The position numbers were made by a program, and so were the translations under genes. Source: Larix sibirica (Eukaryota > Streptophyta > Pinopsida > Pinales > Pinaceae). Taken from it: a stretch of DNA of 16,303 nucleotides. The notes under the pieces are model-generated. The model saw only the letters and a list, made by a program, of their open reading frames with translations. It was not told the DNA's origin and did not search any database. Shown here piece after piece: positions 9,642-16,303 of this stretch (its first letter is position 1; the number at the start of each line of letters is the position of its first letter). Location: NCBI GenBank assembly GCA_004151065.3, contig NWUY0304033537.1:1-16303 (forward strand). The letters run 5' to 3'.

Positions 9642-10331
9642 ATGAATCGTAGAGGAAGAGTAGTGACTTCTCTATTTCGGTCTCCATAGAGGGCCTCTAA
9701 TTCTACCTTGACCTATCGGAGACTAATTCCTAAGTCATTTCAAAGGGAGATTGATCAAAGTGAGGAAGCAATAAGGATACAAAGAAGCCTTACTTCCAAT
9801 GATGAGGTGGATAGAGAGTTGCAGCTTCGGGTGTTTGATACAGGGAATACTCAAACTCAAACTACTTAATATCATAGAATGGTCGACCTTTATTACAAAT
9901 GAAATCCCTAATCGGATAGGATCTTGGGGAAAAGAATCAAGCTCATGAAGAGATTATTCTTTCACTAAATGAAATTCAGGTACAACTCAAAACTATGGAA
10001 GCCAAGATCAATATCCTTGACAAGTAAATTAGTAAGATTGAATTTGTTGAGGAATATTATGAGCTAGGTCCAAATCAAGAGGTTCCCATAACTATACCTT
10101 ATGAAGATGATCAACCAAACTAGTTTTCTTTCAAATGTGGATGACATGTTTTTTGTTTCAAGACATATTAGTTCCATTATAGATACTCTTAGTTATCATT
10201 GTTTTCATCATAGTTTTTTGCTATATGAAGCCTTAGTCAAATGGGCTCAATATATTAGGAATGACATCTCTTTTTTTGTTGGTTTGGTTTCCCAGTGGCA
10301 AGCCAACATTATTACACTCTATACATTTTGA
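9642..10331 (+). pseudogene. Unassigned coding-like relic, part 3 (coiled-coil-like)
   Basis: From ATG 9642 a 75-codon frame with one stop (9687-9689) has a basic start and a charged middle with EIDQSEEAIRIQRSL. A second frame, 9920-10123, with one stop at 10025-10027, reads a heptad-like stretch (HEEIILSLNEIQVQLKTMEA) and an acidic Pro-containing end. A third frame, 10101-10331, is more hydrophobic. Order and spacing suggest one ancestral protein of at least 200 residues broken by stops and frameshifts. A basic N-terminus followed by a coiled coil fits a gag-like or structural protein of a retroelement or plant pararetrovirus, but no diagnostic motif such as a zinc knuckle was seen. Confidence 0.35.
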
Positions 10332-11800
10332 CAAATTAATATAAAAACTCCACAAGCTTACAACAAAAAAAAGAGAATATGGATCAAATTATTGATATAT
10401 TTCTTCTAATAACGTATGTATCTCTCATGTATATTCAAGTTTTTCAAAAAAATTATACACATAGATGTTTTTATTTATCTACAACAATAATAAATTCATT
10501 AAGGAAAAGTGCTCAAAATGAAGATGATTTTGAAGATTTCATGAGCAAAAACAAATAAATAGTGTCTTATAAATAAATTCATTCATGATTGGACCCTTTT
10601 TCATTTTCAAGCCTAGTTCCTTCCAACAATAAATAACTTGTTAGATAAATTTATTTAGAGTCACATCTCTTAATTTCCAAGGTAGCTCCCTAAAGTGATA
10701 ACATCCCAACAATAATCTCAATAGTCTCATTTAGAGTATTGACCATTATTAAAAACAAATTATGGCAAGGTAAATTCATTTAGAGTCATTGGCACTTAAT
10801 TTCTCAAGCATTTGTGGTTAGATTTAGTTTGAGGTACATCTTTTGGGTACATTGCATTGTGTGTATTATAGTAGATGTCTTGATTCATACTAATGTGGCT
10901 CCTTGGACTTCATTTCCAAGTCAAATCTTATAATAATCAAACAAAAACCTCAAATTGCCTAATTTAGGATTTCAACATTGTTGTCGGGATCCCAAATGGA
11001 CACTATTAAATATAAATCCATACGATATTCTAACATTTGAAAGACATAGCTAACAAAAATTGACCAGCATATAATACACTGGTATGTTTCTCATTAATGA
11101 GCCATATACAGTTTGCACTACCATTATAATTAACCTTCTCAATGACAAAAATACGACGTAAAAAAGTATCTACTTGACTCTTAGACATATATCCATGCTT
11201 ATAATGTAAACTTGAATAGTTATGGATATTGTAACGTAAGGGTCGCAATGATCCCTACTTCTTGACTTACATTTACATGATTTGGTATGCATTGATTGTG
11301 ATGTTAAGAGAATGACAACTTCTAATGGTAAGGAATCCAAAATCATGTATAACTTAATTTCACTTACTATTGTTGGACAAAATTAGATCACCTCTACGTG
11401 TCTTCATTTGTAGTAGATAGCTTGGATGTGCCTCCAAAAACAACAATATTATTGTATGCCTCCTTCATAGGAAATTGGGTTATTTCTCCTTTGTCATTGG
11501 AGCTCCAGAGGTTCTTTTGGCCTTAATCCTTAATAATAAAAGTTGCAACTTCTTGTCAAATTTAATATAGGTTTTCTTTATTTCTTTCATATTCACCATG
11601 AGAATTGGTTTCTCTTTTAAAAAGTTAAGCATCATGTTAACTAGATTCATTCTCATTCTTGCTGGGATAATTTCCCTATCTCATACTAGCATAGATTTTG
11701 GGTTTGAAGTTGAAATGTATATAGGAAGCACATATTCCTCAACAAATATATACTAAGGTTACAATGTTCATAAATGGTTATCTATTGAGCCTCGAGGGTT
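10332..11800. other. Intergenic, no gene; contains one diverged direct repeat
   Basis: AT-rich sequence with stops in all frames. A diverged repeat of about 36 bp, TAAATTYATTTAGAGTCA followed by CTTAATTTCYAAG-like bases, occurs at about 10646 and 10771 (125-bp spacing). The minus-strand frame at 11248-11030 has no recognised domain and is not called. Confidence 0.5.
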
Positions 11801-11900
11801 ATCTTAAATGATCATGAGCTAGACATGAGGTCTCTCCCCACAAAGTTGGGAGGACACAGGTTCAACTCTCTTGATCCCCTCGGGGTTAGGCTCCATAATC
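11801..11900 (+). repeat. Weak tRNA-like or SINE-like patch
   Basis: TGATCATGAGCTAGACATGAGG resembles a degenerate RNA polymerase III box A, and GGTTCAACTCT (11859-11869) resembles box B (GGTTCRANTCC) at SINE-like spacing. Between them CTCCC and GGGAG can pair as an anticodon-arm-like stem. The acceptor and T stems do not pair well, so it is not an intact tRNA. It could be a decayed tRNA-derived SINE head or coincidence. Confidence 0.25.
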
Positions 11901-12885
11901 AGGGCCATTGGTTTACCTCATTTACCATCTAAATCATGGAGAAGTAATCAGATGGTTTTCTACGAGATTATTCCTTGGAAAAAAATTGATTATCTATTGA
12001 TTTTTCGACATAGGGATGCCCAAAGGTATAAATTGGAAATGAGTGAGGATTGATCCCAACATTGCTTCAAAATTTCCAAATATATAGGTGGCTTCATTCA
12101 AATCAAGATATATTATAATTCTAAGTATTATTTCCATATATGTGAATCATTTGAACCAATTCATCATCATGTCTATCTTATCTCCATGGATTTGGAGATT
12201 CTCTTGTCATCTCTTAATTTTTCTCGCAAAAAAATTATAGATTACACACTCGGTTATGATTACATATTGGAATATTATCCATTTTCCATTGGTTGATTAG
12301 GAATCTACAAGGGAAAACTAAGGGGGAGACTCTGGGGTCATTGGAATTATATCTTTATTCTTTTCTCAATAACTCTATTTGGGATACTAATTCTCAACTT
12401 TTAGGGGATTGTCAATATATATAAGTTTTGACTACTTGTTGAATTTTGGAATTGTCTATTAATCCTCTAGTGTTGGATTGTTGAGTAGTTAATCTTTACT
12501 TTTGAGTGTGTGTTCGTCTTTATTACGATGTTATCATATATATACATAGAGTTGGTAAAAGGACTTATATTTCCCTTTTCCATAAGAATTGAAGTGATTG
12601 TTATGAGAATAATGGAGTCTTTAGATGTCACAAAAACCACAATTTTGATTTTAAGTTGATTTAAGATGTTGAATGAATCTAGGGTAAGAAATGTAAATAG
12701 TTTTAAGTATCTAAATATTCTCTTGAAAATTTTAAGTTACCCCTTCAAGACATGCTTGGATTGGGGTGTGTGTGTGTGTGTAGGTTATTTCCATAAGGGA
12801 ACTCATGTTGGAGCAGAGTGTAAAAATGTGGTGGCAAGAGTCAAGGGTAGGTTGCTATGCTTCCTTCCCTGCCTAGTATGTCTTT
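11901..12885. other. Intergenic, no gene seen
   Basis: No convincing coding region. A short (GT)n run lies at about 12765-12780. The stretch just before 12886 could hold eroded upstream LINE sequence, but I could not recognise reverse transcriptase motifs in it. Confidence 0.5.
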
Positions 12886-13436
12886 AGTATTTGGGGGGTG
12901 CGGAACCATGCCATTTTCCAAAACAAATGGATTCCTCCGGAAATAATAGTTTCTTTGTTATTGCAGAAGGTGCAGGAACATAAAATGACACCCAAGCTGA
13001 TAAAACAACGCAAGATTGTGAATTCAGAAATAGATAAGAGATACCCTTGGGATTTCTTCGACGGGGGAATTCAAGGGGATACACCTCTTGGTGGAGCTAG
13101 TGGAGTCCTCTTTGTGACAGAAAATTTAAAGCTATGCATCAAATATTCTCCAGGACAGCCCACAAACAACAAAGAAGAACTTGCAGCGTTATGGGCAGTG
13201 CTCAAGTGGCTCGCAGCAAAAACATTTCGAAGCTGCAATTATTTGGTGATTCAAAAATGGTTGTGGATTGGGCCAAACGGAAAATCCATATTGTGGATCC
13301 TCATCTTAAACACCTTTTGACAGCTATCCAAGATCTATTAATAGCTTTCAAATACGCATCTTTCACCTGCATTTATAGAGAATTGAATGTTGAAGTAGAC
13401 GCGTTATCCAAATTGGCTTTGGCATTGGAACAATGA
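12886..13436 (+). pseudogene. LINE-type RNase H domain relic, one frameshift
   Basis: Read in two frames, this encodes a plant non-LTR-retrotransposon type RNase H, which normally degrades the RNA strand of RNA/DNA hybrids at the C-terminus of ORF2. The lead-in SIWGVRNHAIFQNK fits the segment between reverse transcriptase and RNase H. The first frame gives the first Asp in WDFFDGG (codon 13060) and the Glu in NKEELAAL (13177). The second frame gives the Asp in LFGDSK (13248) and the last Asp in NVEVDALSK (13398). All four metal-binding residues of the DEDD set therefore remain. The frame changes in or near a run of five A at 13218-13222. The frame is closed upstream by TAG 12874-12876, and no reverse transcriptase or endonuclease is visible, so it is a 5'-truncated, inactive copy or a domesticated-domain pseudogene. 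Confidence 0.8.
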
Positions 13437-14249
13437 TTAATTGAGGTTCAATAACTCATTGAAGGTCAAGTTTTGGAACAATATATTTTGTATTAGAAGA
13501 TGAAGATCACATTAGACGATCAATATAAAAAGAACAGAGGTGAGGATAGGCTTATATAGTGACATGAAGATCACAACAGAGGACGAGGTAAAGATCAAGG
13601 ATTGTGCGAGGAGGCGCAGTGAGAGATATGTGGAATTTTTGGTTTTTTGTTATGAAAAAAAAATTGAATGTAAGGCTTTGAGCCAAATGGAGTTATCTCT
13701 ATGGAAAATTGTGTGTTTGTATGTAATGGAGCCTAATATAGGCAGAAAGGGTATGTTCTTGGTGTAATGATGTACGTCCTTTTAGGACAATCTATGTTTA
13801 TTCTATATGAATAAAATGATATTTTTCTACGGAAATATTTATATATATATATTAACCTCTAAAGTCAAGGCAGAGAAGGAACTCTATTCATTGTTGAGAT
13901 AATATACCTAAGTACAATAAGAGTGTTTGTTTCAAGACCAACTTCCAATTAAATAAAAGTACTTAGGAAGGAGATTTGTGTATTGATGAGCCCTTATTAT
14001 TAGATATTCCTCCCAAAATTATTTTGAGAAAGAGATTGTGAAAAATTGAGTTGTGGTGATGAATCCCCTAAATGGATGTTCAATTGATACATTCAATAAA
14101 CAACTAAAGTAGAATCTCCTCATATACGATAGAGGATCCTAGAAAAATACCAATATTTTTCCAATTGCAAACACTTGGTGATATGAATCTAGTGGATAAT
14201 TCAACATATCCCAACATTCAAATCAGATTCTTGCTTAAAATATATTCTT
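13437..14249. other. Probable LINE 3' tail, then intergenic
   Basis: The sequence after the RNase H stop ends around 13800-13852 with GAATAAAATGATATTTTTC and a TA run, which would suit a LINE 3' UTR, although no clear poly(A) tail or target duplication was seen. The frame at 13540-13767 has no recognised domain. From about 13860 to 14249 I see nothing definite. A weak resemblance of 14183-14210 to the reductase sequence near 6920 is not strong enough to call. Confidence 0.4.
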
Positions 14250-14505
14250 GTATTTATGAAATGATGGACCAATGTTTTCCTGAAGAAGAAACATGGAATT
14301 TGTGATTCCTTTGTGTACTTACAATGATCAAATACAATGAATGAGTATCATGTGCTCTTCCTTTAGGGCATCCTGAGCTTCTAGGGAGGAGTGAATATGT
14401 TGGAAACAATTATATTGAGAAAATATTTGTGATCCACAATTGTAGAGCTGATAATGAATTCCAGTATTGAATTTTGTTAATGATGGGTGTTGGTTGATCT
14501 ATTGT
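14250..14505 (-). pseudogene. Duplicated 5' fragment of the aldo/keto reductase gene
   Basis: This stretch aligns in the same orientation, almost without gaps, to about 7050-7303, covering the first ~60 codons and some 65 bases of leader of the reductase gene. Shared blocks include TTTCCTGAAGAAGAAAC, GTGAATGAGTNTCATGTG-like sequence, TCCTGAGCTTCT, TTGTGATCC and GATGGGTGTNG. One 68-bp section has 13 differences by eye (about 81% identity), most of them transitions. The start codon is lost (CAT on the plus strand has become CAA), and there are small indels and stops. The barrel-coding part is absent. It is a dead partial copy, from a segmental duplication or a captured fragment. Inclusion of the leader means it was not copied from coding sequence alone. 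Confidence 0.85.
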
Positions 14506-14889
14506 AATACATCAGATTTGACCATTGGAATGTATTGCATCATATTATGTATAAATTATAGTTGTGTACTTGTAATGATGGGATTTAATCAATGTGAGAT
14601 TAAATAAATGACCCCATTTATAAATGATGTAAATATACTTATATGGATTGTGTGGTAATCTTGCCACAACGAACTCAATCTATGTAAATATTAATGTTGG
14701 AATAGAATATATAATGGTCCAAGAAGGTTGCAAAGAGCATGAGAGGGGCTATTATCCATTAGAGTGGAAGAGGAAAGGAGGCCCATTGGAAATTAAATCC
14801 TCTATTACAAAGTGTTAACCTTAGATCTCATCTTTTTTCCAACATGTGCCTTAAACAAACTCCATTGAATTATTAAAACCAATCATTGA
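14506..14889. other. No gene seen; region where a copia 5' LTR or leader would lie
   Basis: AT-rich sequence between the reductase fragment and the copia gag relic. No clear primer binding site (TGGTATCAGAGC type) was found, and no match to the probable 3' LTR at 16118 onward was seen by eye. Confidence 0.45.
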
Positions 14890-15385
14890 ATGCATGTAAG
14901 AGGTTTGTGGGTGGATCCTCTCACACAGTTATGGAATCATGTGACCGAGAAAACAAAAGATTATGATATGTGGGCTACTCTGGTAAAGTTGTTTCAGAGT
15001 TGCAATCAAAACCAGAAAACGGTTTTGAGGGGGAAGTTGAGAGATACTAAAATGAATATGACTGATAATGTTGCATCATACCTGACCCTCATTGCAAAGG
15101 TATGTGATGAGTTGGGGGATATTGGTGATATAGTGGGAGAAGGAGAGTTAGTGAGAATAGTCTTTAATGGATTCTCACAACCTTGGCAGGATTTTATATG
15201 TGTAGTTGTCTCTAGAAAGACATGTCAACATGGACCAGACTTTGGGATGACTTCATACATGAGGATCTGAGATCTAGCTCCACTCACACAGGCTAGTAGA
15301 AAGGAGATGGTGAAGAGAATGTAGCCCTTCAAAAAATGGTAAGAATAAAAAGGGCTCAAGCAGTGGAGCCAAGTCTGAGAAGGAT
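14890..15385 (+). pseudogene. Ty1/copia gag relic (UBN2-type domain)
   Basis: This is the gag (nucleocapsid-precursor) part of a copia retrotransposon. Frame 14890-15270 carries MWATLVKLFQSCNQNQK, RGKLRDTKMNM and ASYLTLIAKVCDELG, typical of the copia gag core, followed by ELVRIVFNGFSQPWQDF. At about 15220 the homology jumps to the next frame (STWTRLWDDFIHEDLR, from 15222). It passes two adjacent stops (TAG TAG near 15293) and jumps again at about 15325 to the frame of the zinc-knuckle segment (SKNGKNKKGSSSGAKSEK). The usual first ~50 residues before the core are missing or unrecognisable. Two frame changes plus stops make it non-functional. Confidence 0.85.
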
Positions 15386-15613
15386 ATGAGCAAGGTGAGA
15401 TGCTTTTCTTTCCATACATATGGTCACTTTGTTTGGCAGTGTCCCAATAAGAAGAATAACAAGAAGAAAGAAGAGACCAAAACCGCCACTTCAGCTAAAG
15501 TGGAAGTGTATGCAAATAAATTTGAGAAGGAATTCTCGCTTATCTTGGTATGGGTATGCCAAAACCCATGTAGTAGAAGGAGTTGGAAGTGTTTTGTTCC
15601 AACTCGATCCTAG
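15386..15613 (+). pseudogene. Copia zinc-knuckle segment with a lost cysteine
   Basis: MSKVRCFSFHTYGHFVWQC matches the copia nucleocapsid zinc knuckle CX2CX4HX4C, except that the second Cys is Phe (TTT). A Lys-rich tail and KFEKEFSLI follow, as in intact copia polyproteins just before the protease. The knuckle binds packaged RNA in active elements, so the substitution would be expected to weaken zinc binding. The frame ends soon after, where protease sequence should start. Confidence 0.85.
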
Positions 15614-15900
15614 AGGTTATATGGAGGTTGGCGGAGTGCTTCTTATTCCAACGATGAAAAATAACTTCCTCTCAGTGTTAGCTTTGGAAGATGACGGATA
15701 TGTGATCCTTCACTTGGAAGGACGTGTTATTATGTATCTAGTGAGGGAGGGCATGGGTGTAGAGAGAATGATAGGAATCAAGACGTCATTACTTACCGAT
15801 TATTGGGTCATCCTATGGATGGTGATTCTGGTGGGAGGTCAGACTCAGTGGTAGAAATGGTATAATCCAGTGGAGAGGATTTCTTCAGCTATGTGAGGAT
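15545..15900 (+). pseudogene. Copia protease-distal and pre-integrase relic
   Basis: Frame 15420-15854 contains THVVEGVGSVLFQLDPRGYM, GVLLIPTMKNNFLSVLALED and ILHLEGRVIMY, matching the region between the protease active site and integrase of copia polyproteins. It changes frame at about 15740-15785 to TYRLLGHPMDGDSGG. The aspartic protease signature (DSGA-type) that should lie between the zinc knuckle and this block is absent; KFEKEFSLI and the VEGVG block are only a few codons apart, so the catalytic part has been deleted. No integrase, reverse transcriptase or RNase H follows. Confidence 0.8.
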
Positions 15901-15907
15901 ACCAAGC

Positions 15908-16117
15908 TAGTATGAGATTACTCTTGAGAATGAGAAAGAGAGTGAGAAAAATTATCAGTTCAAAGTGGACTAACACATATCTCCAGCACATTATGCAGAG
16001 CAAGTGGCTAAGGGGCCTTCAGTTTCAGAGGGAGAAACTTCAACTGCTGGAGAGAAGAGATTGGATACAGATCCAGGTGGAGGTGTTGCTAGCAATACCT
16101 CCCTCACTAAGAGGGAG
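15908..16117 (+). pseudogene. Ser/Glu/Gly-rich tail of the copia relic
   Basis: After TAG 15908-15910, the frame from 15911 reads a hydrophilic sequence (EITLENEKESEKNYQFKVD, one TAA, then HYAEQVAKGPSVSEGETST and a Gly-rich end with NTSLTKRE). The composition suits the linker between the pre-integrase and integrase domains of some copia elements. It runs straight into a polypurine tract, so the rest of pol is missing. The 97-codon frame starting at 15912 is an out-of-frame shadow. Confidence 0.45.
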
Positions 16118-16303
16118 TGTTATTTTTGGTATCTCAGAGGTACTCCTGCATCAGGTTCCTAGGTGCAGGGGTCCGAGGACAAAGGGGGTCCCATTAATGA
16201 CATAAAGCTACTTTATTAAATGTGTTATTAAAGTACTTTATGATGTGACTTTATGATTTTAAAGTGAGATGTGCTTTATTAAATTGACTTGCACTTTATA
16301 AAG
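16109..16303 (+). mobile_element. Probable copia polypurine tract and partial 3' LTR
   Basis: CTCACTAAGAGGGAG is a typical copia polypurine tract, ending at 16117. TGTTATTTTTGG at 16118 is a plausible LTR start (5'-TG). The following ~185 bp is non-coding, with repeated TTTATTAAA and ACTTTAT motifs, and continues past the window, so the LTR end and target duplication cannot be seen. Confidence 0.5.

Noticed and set aside
11030-11248. 72-codon minus-strand frame
   Set aside because: No recognised motif; AT-rich surroundings produce frames of this length by chance.
11801-11900. Intact tRNA gene
   Set aside because: Box-like motifs are present but the acceptor and T stems do not pair.
12884-13084. 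66-codon minus-strand frame
   Set aside because: Shadow of the RNase H relic on the other strand.
13540-13767. 75-codon plus-strand frame after the RNase H relic
   Set aside because: No domain; probably LINE 3' untranslated sequence.
14506-14889. 5' LTR matching the probable 3' LTR at 16118
   Set aside because: No similarity or primer binding site could be found by eye.
1-16303. CRISPR array, bacterial operon or organelle-DNA insertion
   Set aside because: No regularly spaced repeats with unique spacers, no ribosome binding sites or gene strings, and no recognised chloroplast or mitochondrial sequence.

Overview
The window looks like nuclear DNA from a land plant, probably a seed plant with a large, repeat-rich genome; a conifer or other gymnosperm is a guess. 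It is AT-rich and gene-poor. It holds one intact-looking protein gene with a plastid-type N-terminus, together with decayed Ty1/copia and LINE-type retroelement pieces, microsatellites and short tandem duplications. There are no bacterial operons, ribosome binding sites or CRISPR arrays.

The only gene I consider functional is on the minus strand at 7238-5934. It is an uninterrupted 434-codon aldo/keto reductase with all four catalytic residues of the family and a Ser-rich N-terminal extension that looks like a chloroplast transit peptide. Its pyrimidine-rich leader lies above 7238 and lacks upstream ATGs for about 185 bases. About 7.2 kb away, at 14250-14505 and in the same orientation, lies a decayed copy of the first ~60 codons and part of the leader, with the ATG lost.

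Layout: 1-5900 is non-coding apart from a possible coding scrap at the left edge, a 120-127 bp tandem duplication next to a perfect hairpin (1579-1871), a candidate LTR start (2849), microsatellites and short duplications. 5934-7430 is the reductase gene and leader. 7690-8193 holds three adjacent tandem-repeat families, the last being four 39-bp units that encode 13-residue repeats. 8555-10331 contains interrupted coding-like stretches of unknown family. 11800-11900 has a weak tRNA-like (SINE-like) patch. 12886-13436 is a LINE-type RNase H domain with one frameshift. 14890-16117 is a copia gag/protease relic with its protease active site and the rest of pol missing. It is followed by a polypurine tract and a probable LTR start that runs out of the window.

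I see no cooperating gene system. The reductase presumably acts alone in the plastid, and most of the rest is transposon debris and duplicated sequence. The best candidates for something undescribed are the 8.0-10.3 kb block and the duplicated reductase 5' end.
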